DNA of 15,652 nucleotides, from assembly GCA_013003465.1 (NCBI GenBank), contig JABDIZ010000395.1:1-15652 (forward strand). The letters run 5' to 3'. The translations under genes were made by a program, and so were the position numbers. This document shows, one piece after another, positions 1 through 6,770 of the stretch; the first letter of the stretch is position 1, and the number at the start of each line of letters is the position of its first letter. Under the pieces are notes generated by a model. It had not been told where the DNA came from, did not search any database, and worked only from the letters and a program-made list of their open reading frames with translations. The stretch comes from Rhodothermaceae bacterium (lineage in GTDB: Bacteria; Bacteroidota; Rhodothermia; Rhodothermales; Rubricoccaceae).

Positions 1-174
1 CATATAAACAGTGAGCCCTCCCTGCTCCAGGTGCTGATCCATCGCCTGGAGCACACCGCTGAAGTAGAGTGTGCGCCCGCTGAGGTCGGGGCGCTGATCC
101 AGTGACAGCCAGGGAATGGGCGCCCTGCCCGGCAGACAGATGTAGTAGCTGTTCTGGAATGTGGCGTATTCCAT
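1..174 (-). CDS. Unrecognised protein, N-terminal 58 residues only (runs off left edge)
   Basis: An open frame begins at ATG 174 and reads 58 codons without a stop to the window edge, so only the N-terminus is present. The peptide starts MEYATFQNSYYICLPG and continues with a proline- and leucine-containing stretch (PIPWLSLDQRPDLSGR) and a predicted helix near residues 38-54. I do not recognise a domain and assign no function. The start at 174 is chosen because GAGGG lies 5 bases upstream, at 180-184. The frame also stays open upstream to in-frame ATGs at 186, 234 and 243, so up to 23 extra residues are possible. That extension (MREMRQSCRWHKHARAASW) looks non-coding: it is rich in R, W, H and C. 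The gene follows the oxidoreductase stop by 71 bases on the same strand, so it probably belongs to the same polysaccharide operon. Confidence 0.55.
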   Translation of the reverse strand, partial: MEYATFQNSYYICLPGRAPIPWLSLDQRPDLSGRTLYFSGVLQAMDQHLEQGGLTVYM

Positions 175-179
175 GTGAT

Positions 180-184
180 CCCTC
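180..184 (-). promoter_or_regulatory. Ribosome binding site for the left-edge gene
   Basis: GAGGG on the minus strand lies 5 bases upstream of ATG 174. It sits within a 10-base sequence, GGATGAGGGA (179-188), that is repeated exactly at 236-245, where it precedes another in-frame ATG (234). The downstream copy supports the 174 start; the upstream copy leaves a longer start possible. Confidence 0.45.
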
Positions 185-245
185 ATCCAAGAAGCAGCCC
201 TAGCATGCTTATGCCATCGGCAGGACTGCCGCATTTCCCTCATCC

Positions 246-1559
246 TTACACGGGCACGGGGGTGGAAACGTTGAAGTGAGCATCCTGTTGGGCGCGGAGA
301 GCATCGCACAAGCGCCCGTCGGGGATGGTTACATCATCGACCGTGAGCACGGCATCCTTCGGGATGTCGCGGGTGAGGCGGCAGCCTTCGGCGAGACCGA
401 TGGGGAGGAGTCGCTCGGCCGACGCCACCTCGGCGTTCTCAGCAAGCCCGTAAGTGGCGTAGCCGCCGAGCGCGTCGAGCGTGTCGCCCGCCTTCAGGTC
501 GGTCTTCGCCGTAGCGACGACCTCCACGCAGATCCCGCCCTGCGGCGCGAGTGCGGCGTCGCCGAAGAGAACGGCGCGGGCGACGGTGTTGGGGACCTCA
601 AAGTGGCAGAGGTGATACGGCGTGTAGAAGCAGTAGAGCGGCCCTTCGCCGAGCTTGTAGAGCTTGAGGTAATGTTGCTGCGCGGGATGGTCGTGCGTGC
701 CGAAGACGAAGACGCCAGGGCCGGGCGCCGCGCCCACGACGTAGTCCACGATGCCTGGCCCATCGAGCAGGGCTTCAAGCGGGTACTGGTCTTTGATGTC
801 CTCGATAGGCGTACCCGCCGGGACCGTCGGGCCGAACATGCCGCGCTGCCCGACGCGCATGCCGGTCGCATTGGCGACGATGGCCTGCTCGAACGAGATC
901 TTGGTACCGTCGGCGAAGGAGGTCACCATGTACGGGTTCTGGCCCCACTTCCTGGCGAAGCCCTCCTGCGTCGTCGGGTTGCGGTAGGGATCGTGGAGCC
1001 CCTTGATGTTGCCGCACAGCACCGGCTTCACGCCGATGCCTTTCACGAACCGGACGAGGTTCATGATGACACCGGGCTGGTCACCGTCGGAGACGGTGTA
1101 AACGACACCTGCACGGTCGGCGTGCACCTTCAGGATGGGACCGACGGTTCCGTCTAACTCGGCGTTCATCGTGATGAAGTGTTTGCCATGCCGGATGGCC
1201 TCCAGCGCCACGTGCGCGCCAAACTCGACGGCACCCGTGATTTCCAGCACGGCATCGACGCCTTCGGCGCGGCACACCAGTAGGGCATCGTCGGTGACGG
1301 CGTATTGGTCTCGCGCGATGGCGTTTTCGAGTTGCCCGACGGTCCCGACCGTCACCACCTCCTCCGCTCCGGCCTCGGCGTAGGCCTGTCGCGCTTTTTC
1401 GACATGCCGATTGGCGATGGCAACGAGCCGCATGCCGGGCACCGAACCCAGGATCTGAAGCGCCGTGCCGCGTGCCATGAAACCGGCACCCACCATGGCC
1501 ACCCGGATCGGGTCGCCCTCTTCCGCCCGGCGCGCGAGCGCAGTGTCGACAATGATCAT
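246..1559 (-). CDS. NAD(P)-dependent oxidoreductase with C-terminal SAF-like domain (COG4091 / DRL-like family)
   Basis: A 437-residue protein. Residues about 18-55 form a Rossmann nucleotide-binding start with GAGFMARG at 24-31. The middle carries conserved-looking runs (SDGDQPGVIMNLVRFVKG about 157-174, GNIKGLHDPYRNPTTQ about 183-198). The C-terminus from about 353 (DLKAGDTLDALGGYATYG, then LTRDIPKDAVLTVDDV) resembles a SAF domain. This layout fits the family annotated as predicted homoserine dehydrogenase with SAF domain. Brucella DRL, which replaces DXP reductoisomerase in isoprenoid synthesis, belongs to it. In this setting a role on a nucleotide sugar or its precursor is more likely than homoserine metabolism, but that is inference. 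The start at 1559 is preferred over 1610 because AGGGG (1564-1568) precedes it and it avoids a 31-base overlap with the epimerase. It lies 20 bases after the epimerase stop. Confidence 0.82.
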   Translation of the reverse strand: MIIVDTALARRAEEGDPIRVAMVGAGFMARGTALQILGSVPGMRLVAIANRHVEKARQAYAEAGAEEVVTVGTVGQLENAIARDQYAVTDDALLVCRAEGVDAVLEITGAVEFGAHVALEAIRHGKHFITMNAELDGTVGPILKVHADRAGVVYTVSDGDQPGVIMNLVRFVKGIGVKPVLCGNIKGLHDPYRNPTTQEGFARKWGQNPYMVTSFADGTKISFEQAIVANATGMRVGQRGMFGPTVPAGTPIEDIKDQYPLEALLDGPGIVDYVVGAAPGPGVFVFGTHDHPAQQHYLKLYKLGEGPLYCFYTPYHLCHFEVPNTVARAVLFGDAALAPQGGICVEVVATAKTDLKAGDTLDALGGYATYGLAENAEVASAERLLPIGLAEGCRLTRDIPKDAVLTVDDVTIPDGRLCDALRAQQDAHFNVSTPVPV

Positions 1560-1563
1560 GTGG

Positions 1564-1568
1564 CCCCT
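1564..1568 (-). promoter_or_regulatory. Ribosome binding site deciding the oxidoreductase start
   Basis: AGGGG on the minus strand ends 4 bases before ATG 1559. It favours that start over the in-frame ATG at 1610, which would overlap the upstream epimerase gene by 31 bases. Confidence 0.5.
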
Positions 1569-1579
1569 GGAAGGTTGGT

Positions 1580-2119
1580 TTAGGACGACGCGGGCTCGAC
1601 GAGCGGCCACATGCGGTCCTTGTCTGAAATAACGACAATGCTACCTGGCCATTCAACCCCAAACGCGGGATCATCATAGCGCAGCCCGCCCTCAGCACCG
1701 GGCGTGTAGAACGCGGAGACCTGATAGGTCACATCTACATCGTCCGAGAGGGTGAGAAAGCCGTGTGCGAAGCCGCGCGGTACGTACAGCATCCGTCCGT
1801 TCTCGCGCGAGAGTTCGACACCGATCCACTCGCCGTACGTTTCTGAGCCTGGACGCAGGTCGATGATGGCGTCGTAGATGGCGCCGCGCGTGCAGCGGAC
1901 GAGCTTGACCTCAGCGTGGGGCGGATGCTGGAAGTGCATCCCGCGCAGCGTCCCTTTCTGCGCGCTGTACGAGGCGTTCGTGTTGACGAACTCGGTTTCG
2001 AGGCTGTGCTCGGCAAACTCGCGCGCGCAGAACGTCCGGGCGAAGTAGCCGCGATCGTCCTCGTGGCGTTCGAGGTCAATGACGAAGGCACCCTTGAGTT
2101 TGGTCTCAGTGAAGATCAC
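1580..2119 (-). CDS. rfbC: dTDP-4-dehydrorhamnose 3,5-epimerase-like protein (RmlC/RfbC family)
   Basis: A 179-residue cupin enzyme of the usual RmlC length. The family acts on a 4-keto-6-deoxy nucleotide sugar, inverting C3 and C5, or one of them in relatives, through a His base and a Tyr acid. Visible residues are GTLRGMHFQ (56-64, with the candidate catalytic His62), Lys72, the GFAHGF motif (116-121), Tyr132 and Tyr138 in the VTYQVSAFYTP segment, and the C-terminal SDKDRMWP (165-172). The set is complete, so the enzyme should be active. With a cytidylyltransferase rather than RfbA/RfbB alongside, the true substrate may be a CDP-4-keto sugar, not dTDP. The start codon is GTG (2119-2117), which shares GTGA with the stop of the upstream SDR gene. 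This 4-base overlap implies translational coupling. Confidence 0.92.
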   Translation of the reverse strand: MIFTETKLKGAFVIDLERHEDDRGYFARTFCAREFAEHSLETEFVNTNASYSAQKGTLRGMHFQHPPHAEVKLVRCTRGAIYDAIIDLRPGSETYGEWIGVELSRENGRMLYVPRGFAHGFLTLSDDVDVTYQVSAFYTPGAEGGLRYDDPAFGVEWPGSIVVISDKDRMWPLVEPASS

Positions 2120-3147
2120 GGCGCGGTGGTCCAGAAGAAGGAGTCGTCAATCTGCCCCGTGCGGATGAGGTAATTGAGTTGTTTCAGCCGGGTATACTTC
2201 TTCGATGTGAAATCCCCACCCGACAGATCAACCTGCTCAAAAATGCGACGGAGCTGGGCAGCGCCTTTCTGCGCATCCCAGTCGCACGCGAAGCCCGGCA
2301 ACTGCGTGTTGATCTTCTCGAACGAGACGCGGTACGAGCGGTTGTCGCCGTCGCTCGATCCGAACGAGAGGTCGCAGCCCGGGAACGCCTCAGCGACGAT
2401 CTCGGCGATCTCGCGCACGCGGTAGTTCTGCTCCGTACTACCCACGTTGAAGGTCTCGTTGTGGATCGCCTCGCGCGGCGCGTCCAGCACGCAGGCTGCG
2501 GCCTTGGCGATGTCGAGGATATGGACGAGCGGGCGCCAGGGCGTTCCATCACTCGTCATCTTGATCTCATTGGTCGTCCAGGCCAGCCCCGAGAGGTTGT
2601 TCAGGACGATGTCGAAGCGCATCCGCGGTGAGGCCCCGAAGGCCGTCGCGTTGCGGAGGAACGTCGGCGAGAACATGTCGTCGGCCAGTACCTTCAGGTC
2701 GCGCTCGACGTAGGTCTTGCATTCGGCGTAAGCCGTTTGCGGATTGACCTCGGACTCTTCCGTCTTGTGCTCGTCGGTGCCCACACCGTAGACGCTGCAC
2801 GACGAGAAGTAGATGAACCGCTCGACGCCCGCCTCCTTCGCCTTCTTGGCGAGCGCCACGCTGCCTTCGTGGTTGATCTTGTAGGTAATCGTCGGGTTGA
2901 GCTGGCCGAGCGGATCGTTCGACAACTCGGCCATATGGACCACGGCGTCGAAGCCGCGCAGGTCGTCCACGGTGATGTCGCGGATGTCCTTGACGAGCGT
3001 ACGCGGCAACCCGTCGGCGCCGTGGAACAGCCAGCCCTGGTTGTAGAAGCCGGTGTCGAGGCCGACGACCTCGTGCCCGCGCGCCATGAAGACGGGCGCG
3101 AGCATGGTTCCGATATACCCGGCGGTACCGGTGGCGAGCACCTTCAT
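2116..3147 (-). CDS. NAD-dependent epimerase/dehydratase (extended SDR)
   Basis: A 343-residue extended short-chain dehydrogenase, the family of sugar-nucleotide epimerases, 4,6-dehydratases and 4-ketoreductases. GTAGYIG (7-13) is the NAD-binding GxxGxxG loop. SSCSVYG (115-121) and Y140-A-E-C-K144 supply the Ser and YxxxK catalytic residues. WRPLVHILDIAKA around 203-216 matches the substrate-domain motif of this family. The reaction cannot be fixed from sequence. It may be a 4-ketoreductase or epimerase, and since no RfbG is visible it could be the missing 4,6-dehydratase, although I see no clear dehydratase signature. ATG 3147 overlaps the LhgO-like stop by four bases (ATGA), and its own stop overlaps the RmlC-like GTG start, so the three genes are tightly coupled. 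Confidence 0.9.
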   Translation of the reverse strand: MKVLATGTAGYIGTMLAPVFMARGHEVVGLDTGFYNQGWLFHGADGLPRTLVKDIRDITVDDLRGFDAVVHMAELSNDPLGQLNPTITYKINHEGSVALAKKAKEAGVERFIYFSSCSVYGVGTDEHKTEESEVNPQTAYAECKTYVERDLKVLADDMFSPTFLRNATAFGASPRMRFDIVLNNLSGLAWTTNEIKMTSDGTPWRPLVHILDIAKAAACVLDAPREAIHNETFNVGSTEQNYRVREIAEIVAEAFPGCDLSFGSSDGDNRSYRVSFEKINTQLPGFACDWDAQKGAAQLRRIFEQVDLSGGDFTSKKYTRLKQLNYLIRTGQIDDSFFWTTAP

Positions 3148-4373
3148 GCGTGTGCGAGGGGTTGCGAGGAAGAGAGATCGGTTAGTTCGGCGACGCGTTG
3201 GGCCACAGCGTTGCCAATTTCCAATGAGGCGGTCGCGCCGGGCGAGGGAGCGTTGCAGACATGCAATGAGCGCGGTCCGGTTACGAGGTGAAAGTCATCC
3301 ATGAGCGCACCGTCGGCTTTGAGGGCTTGGGCGCGGACCCCGGCGTGCGTCGGCACCACATCGGCGTCCTGGACTTCGGGGATGAGACGCTGCATGCTAC
3401 GGACAAAGGCGCGCTTGCTGAACGAGCGGACGATCTCCTTCCAGCCTTCAGACATGTTCTTTCGTGCTAATCGCCAGAACGCCGGATACGTCGCCACCTC
3501 GACGAAATCGCGAAGGTTGAAATCCGACTTGCGGTAACCCTCGCGCTTGAGGCTCAGCACGGCGTTGGGGCCAGCGTGCACAGTGCCATCAATCATGCGG
3601 GTAAAATGCACACCCAAGAACGGGAAGTTGGGATTGGGGACGGGGTAGATGAGCGTCTTGACGAGGTGACGCTTCTCCGGGACGAGTTCGTAGTACTCGC
3701 CGCGGAACGGGACAATCTTCATGCCCGTCTCGACGCCGCCGAGCTTCGCCACCCGGTCCGAGTGCAGCCCGGCGCAGTTGACGACGAAATGGGTCTCGAA
3801 GGCCCCCTGCGTCGTCTCCAGCACGATGCGGTCGCCCTGCTCCTGAATGCCCTCGACGCGGGTGCTCGTTCGGAGGTCTGCGCCGCGCTCCTGGAGGAGA
3901 CGGGCGTAGGTCTGGGCCACCTGGCCATAGTCCACGATGCCGGTGCTGGGGACATGGAGCCCAGCGAGCCCCTGCACGTGTGGCTCATGCTCGCGGATGC
4001 CCTCGGGCGTGAGCGCCGTCACGGCAACGCCGTTGGCCTCGGCTCGCTGCCGGAGGTTTTCGAGAAGCGGCAATTCCTCGGGCTCCGTCGCGACGATCAC
4101 TTTGCCGCAGACCTCGTGATGGATGTCGTGCTCCTGGCAGAACGTCACCATCGAGGCATTCCCTGCCGTGGCGTAGCGCGCCTTGAGCGAGCCCGGCTTG
4201 TAGTAGAGCCCCGCGTGAATGACGCCGCTGTTGTGCCCCGTCTGATGCTGCCCCCAGTCCTCCTCTTTCTCCACGACCAGCACCCGCGCGTCCGGATGCC
4301 GCTCCGTCAGGGCAAGCGCCGTGGCTAGACCAACGATGCCGCCCCCGATAATCGCGAAGTCGTGTGTAGGCAT
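3144..4373 (-). CDS. lhgO: L-2-hydroxyglutarate oxidase-like FAD-dependent oxidoreductase (LhgO family)
   Basis: A 409-residue DAO-fold flavoprotein, the normal length for LhgO/YgaF. FAIIGGGIVGLATAL (6-20) is the FAD GxGxxG motif and E35 after the second strand (VVEKE) would bind ribose. The signature H47-N-S-G-V-I-H-A-G-L-Y-Y (47-58) is typical of the family, as is SPGATASLEIG near the C-terminus. LhgO oxidises L-2-hydroxyglutarate to 2-oxoglutarate and feeds electrons to the quinone pool. Here the gene lies between rfbF and an SDR gene inside a sugar operon, with a 4-base overlap downstream and a 14-base gap upstream. A job in sugar modification, or in recycling a hydroxyacid by-product, is therefore possible; that is inference. 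The family call is firm and the physiological substrate is open. Confidence 0.88.
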   Translation of the reverse strand: MPTHDFAIIGGGIVGLATALALTERHPDARVLVVEKEEDWGQHQTGHNSGVIHAGLYYKPGSLKARYATAGNASMVTFCQEHDIHHEVCGKVIVATEPEELPLLENLRQRAEANGVAVTALTPEGIREHEPHVQGLAGLHVPSTGIVDYGQVAQTYARLLQERGADLRTSTRVEGIQEQGDRIVLETTQGAFETHFVVNCAGLHSDRVAKLGGVETGMKIVPFRGEYYELVPEKRHLVKTLIYPVPNPNFPFLGVHFTRMIDGTVHAGPNAVLSLKREGYRKSDFNLRDFVEVATYPAFWRLARKNMSEGWKEIVRSFSKRAFVRSMQRLIPEVQDADVVPTHAGVRAQALKADGALMDDFHLVTGPRSLHVCNAPSPGATASLEIGNAVAQRVAELTDLSSSQPLAHA

Positions 4374-4387
4374 ACGAGATCAGGGGA

Positions 4388-5188
4388 TCAGGCGGCGCGG
4401 GTGGCAAGTTGCTCGGCCCTGACCTTCCAGGGCGCCTCCCCTTGCTCCCACAGGCCGGAGAGGTAGTTCTTATCGCGCAGCGTGTCCATCGGGTGCCAGA
4501 AACCGGTGTGCCGGTAGGCGGCCAGTTGGCCTTCGTGGGCCAGGCGCTCCATCGGCCCGCGCTCCCAGACAGTGCGGTCGTCTTCGATGTAGTCGATCAC
4601 CTCGGGCTCTAAGACGAAGAAGCCGCCGTTGATCCAGGCGCCTTCGCCCTGTGGCTTCTCGCGGAACTGCTCGATGTGCGTGTCGCCCTCGCCGAGGACG
4701 AAAGTGCCAAAACGCCCCGGCGGCTGCACCGCGGTGAGGGTCGCGAGGTTGCCTTGCTCGTGGTGGTAGGCAAGGAGCGCATCCAGGTCCACGTCACTGA
4801 GCCCGTCGCCATAGGTAAAAAAGAACGTCTCGTCGCCGATGTACTCGCGGACGCGCTTGAGGCGCCCACCCGTCATCGTGCCCTCACCCGTGTCGATGAG
4901 CGTGACCGTCCACGGCTCCGCCTTGTTGCCATGATACTGCGTGCTGTTGTGGCTGAAGTCGAACGTCACATCGGAGGCGCGCAGGCAGTAGTTGGCGAAG
5001 TACTCTTTGATGACGTGCCCCTTGTAGCCGCAGCAGATGATGAACTCGCGGACGCCGTACGCCTCGTAGCGCTTCATGATGTGCCACAGGATCGGCTGCT
5101 CGCCGATCTCGACCATCGGCTTAGGCTTCACGCCGGTCTCTTCCGAAAGGCGTGTTCCGTAACCGCCCGCCAGGATAACTGCTTTCAT
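4388..5188 (-). CDS. rfbF: Glucose-1-phosphate cytidylyltransferase
   Basis: A 266-residue nucleotidyltransferase that makes CDP-glucose from CTP and glucose-1-phosphate, the entry step to CDP-linked deoxy sugars. MKAVILAGGYGTRLSEETG (1-19) contains the nucleotide-binding GGYGTRL loop. KPKPMVEIG (21-29) is the second family motif. YGDGLSDVD (126-134) carries the probable metal-binding Asp residues, and EKPQGEGAWINGGFFVLEP (177-195) and FWHPMDTLRD (230-239) are characteristic of RfbF. The ATG at 5188 is preferred over an upstream in-frame ATG at 5227 because the MKAVILAGG start is standard and GGAG lies about 9 bases upstream. This is the first gene of the left group and follows a 304-base gap with a palindrome. 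No CDP-glucose 4,6-dehydratase gene accompanies it within the window. Confidence 0.95.
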   Translation of the reverse strand: MKAVILAGGYGTRLSEETGVKPKPMVEIGEQPILWHIMKRYEAYGVREFIICCGYKGHVIKEYFANYCLRASDVTFDFSHNSTQYHGNKAEPWTVTLIDTGEGTMTGGRLKRVREYIGDETFFFTYGDGLSDVDLDALLAYHHEQGNLATLTAVQPPGRFGTFVLGEGDTHIEQFREKPQGEGAWINGGFFVLEPEVIDYIEDDRTVWERGPMERLAHEGQLAAYRHTGFWHPMDTLRDKNYLSGLWEQGEAPWKVRAEQLATRAA

Positions 5189-5492
5189 TGGGATCTGCTC
5201 CGTTGTCCCTCTCTTACACGCAATCAAGGCCGCTTTCGTGTCATGACACGAGAGCCGTGGGCAACATAACCCGAGCGGTCAATACAGTGTAGTAGACGTG
5301 GACGGTTCGCGGAATGGTTGTGGACAACTCGTTCGAGGGCTCTCCATCGGGCACCTTGCAGCGAGTACGCCACCCCCCACGCGGACGTGCTTTATGGGCA
5401 GAGAATGGAACCCGATCTGCCCTCCGCTCTCATCTAGCGCATGAGGGGTATCAACATGAGGCCTGGTTGGTAGATCCCCCACGTGCGCCTTC
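5189..5492. promoter_or_regulatory. Non-coding interval upstream of rfbF
   Basis: These 304 bases separate the methyltransferase stop from the rfbF start. Neither strand holds a convincing gene: a 60-codon plus-strand frame (5314-5496) has arbitrary composition and no homology I recognise. The interval is AT-richer in places than the genes around it. It carries a strong palindrome (5232-5255) and a short GTTGT..ACAAC inverted repeat (5317-5328). On position it is the best candidate for the promoter of the rfbF group, but I find no well-spaced -35/-10 pair. A TTGACC (minus strand, 5282-5277) has no partner at a good distance. Confidence 0.45.
5232..5255. promoter_or_regulatory. 24-base palindrome, candidate operator upstream of rfbF
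   Basis: The core TCGTGTCATGACACGA (5236-5251) is a perfect 16-base palindrome. After one mismatched pair (5235/5252) it extends by three more pairs on each side (GCT/AGC). It ends 43 bases before the rfbF start. There is no loop, so a dimeric regulator site is more likely than a terminator hairpin. A perfect 16-base dyad is unlikely by chance in a few hundred bases. The cognate regulator is unknown and none is encoded in the window. Confidence 0.5.
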
Positions 5493-6770
5493 TTAAAAGA
5501 CGCCGATCTTGGGGATCGGGACGACGAACTGCCCCCCCCACGCGCGGATGCCTGCCATCTGCGCCGCGATCTCTTCGCGCAGGTTCCACGGCAGAATGAG
5601 CACGTAGTCGGGCTGTGTCTCCATGATGTGGTCAGGCGCATACACGGGGATGCGCGTGCCCGGCAGGTAGGTGCCCTGCTTGTACGGATTGCGGTCCACG
5701 GTGTAGCGCAGCAGGTCGGTGCGGATGCCACAGTAGTTGAGCAGTGTGTTGCCTTTGCCCGGCGCGCCGTAGCCCACGACCTGCGCCCCGGCCCGGTTTG
5801 CCTCGATCAGAAAGTCGAGGAGGCCTCGCTTGGTCTCCTTCACCTGTTCGGCGAAGGCAGCGTAGGCCTCCAGCTGGTCGAGGCCGTAGGCGCGCTCACG
5901 GACGAGGAGGTCGTGAACGGCCGCCGTGACTGGACGCGGATCCTCAGCATGACGGACATAGATACGCAGCGAGCCGCCGTGCGTGGAGAGTTCTTCGATG
6001 TCGAAAAGGGTGAGGCCATACGCGGCGAAGACCTGGCGCACCGTCAGGAGCGAGAAGTAGCTGAAGTGCTCGTGGTAGATGGTGTCGAACTGGGTCTCCT
6101 CCATCAGCCGCAGCAGGTGCGGGAACTCCATCGTGATGGTTCCGCTAGGTGCGAGCAGCCGCTTCATTCCCGCCACGAAACTGTTGAGGTGCGGTGTATG
6201 CGCCAGCACGTTGTTGCCAAGTAGCAGGTCCGCGCGGATCCCTTCGGCCACCATCTGCTTGGCTTCGGCCTCGCCGAAAAAGGCCACACGCGTCGGGATG
6301 CCCCGCGCTTCCGCCGCTTCGGCCACGTTGGCGGCGGGCTCGACGCCGAGGCACGGAATCCCCCGCTCGGCGAACCAGCGCAGCAGGTAGCCGTCGTTCG
6401 AGGCTAACTCGACCACCTGGCTGCTCGCACCAAGGCCCAGCCGCTCAGTGATCATAGCGACGTAGCGGCGCGCATGCTCCAGCCATGAGGTCGAAACCGA
6501 TGAGAAGTAGGCGTACTCGGTGAAGATGGCGTCGGGCGAGATGTACTCGTCCAACTGCACGAGGAAGCACTGGTCGCAGACGACCGCGTGGAGGGGATAG
6601 AAGGCCTCGGCCTTGTTCAGGTCTTCCGGACGCACGACGTTCTCGCACGGCGGGCTGCTGCCCAGATCGGCAAACGTGTAGCGGATCGGCGCGGCGCAGA
6701 AGCGGCACGTCAGACCAGGGATCCCGGCTTCGGCGGGCAGCGAAGCGGTCATCGGCTCAGTGAGTTGCAT
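5493..6770 (-). CDS. SAM-dependent sugar C-methyltransferase (TylC3/NovU-like)
   Basis: A 425-residue enzyme with the three-part layout of NDP-hexose C-methyltransferases. The N-terminal zinc-binding part has C22-x2-C25 and C65-x2-C68. The SAM domain has VVELASNDGYLL (119-130) and NNVLAHTP (186-193). IYHEHFSYFSL (231-241) carries the His/Glu/Tyr cluster used as base and acid in characterised members such as TcaB9. STHGGSLRIYV (262-272) and a C-terminal domain starting VGYGAPGKGNTLLNYCG (332-348) complete it. The family methylates a carbon, usually C3, of a 4-keto-6-deoxy nucleotide sugar. With RfbF and an RmlC-like epimerase nearby it points to a branched C-methyl deoxysugar. ATG 6770 overlaps the GT2 gene by 14 bases. 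An in-frame ATG at 6752, 4 bases after the GT2 stop, is an equally plausible start. Confidence 0.9.
   Translation of the reverse strand: MQLTEPMTASLPAEAGIPGLTCRFCAAPIRYTFADLGSSPPCENVVRPEDLNKAEAFYPLHAVVCDQCFLVQLDEYISPDAIFTEYAYFSSVSTSWLEHARRYVAMITERLGLGASSQVVELASNDGYLLRWFAERGIPCLGVEPAANVAEAAEARGIPTRVAFFGEAEAKQMVAEGIRADLLLGNNVLAHTPHLNSFVAGMKRLLAPSGTITMEFPHLLRLMEETQFDTIYHEHFSYFSLLTVRQVFAAYGLTLFDIEELSTHGGSLRIYVRHAEDPRPVTAAVHDLLVRERAYGLDQLEAYAAFAEQVKETKRGLLDFLIEANRAGAQVVGYGAPGKGNTLLNYCGIRTDLLRYTVDRNPYKQGTYLPGTRIPVYAPDHIMETQPDYVLILPWNLREEIAAQMAGIRAWGGQFVVPIPKIGVF

Noticed and set aside
276..1157. 293-codon open frame on the plus strand
   Set aside because: It lies opposite the well-supported oxidoreductase gene, is rich in R, E, V, H and D as expected for an antisense reading of high-GC coding DNA, and has no recognisable motif.
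5260..5310. Sigma-70 promoter around TTGACC upstream of rfbF
   Set aside because: TTGACC (minus strand, 5282-5277) has no -10-like hexamer 16-18 bases downstream; TATGTT is only 8 bases away.
5314..5496. 60-codon plus-strand frame in the gap upstream of rfbF
   Set aside because: No ribosome binding site, arbitrary composition, and it opposes the direction of every other gene.
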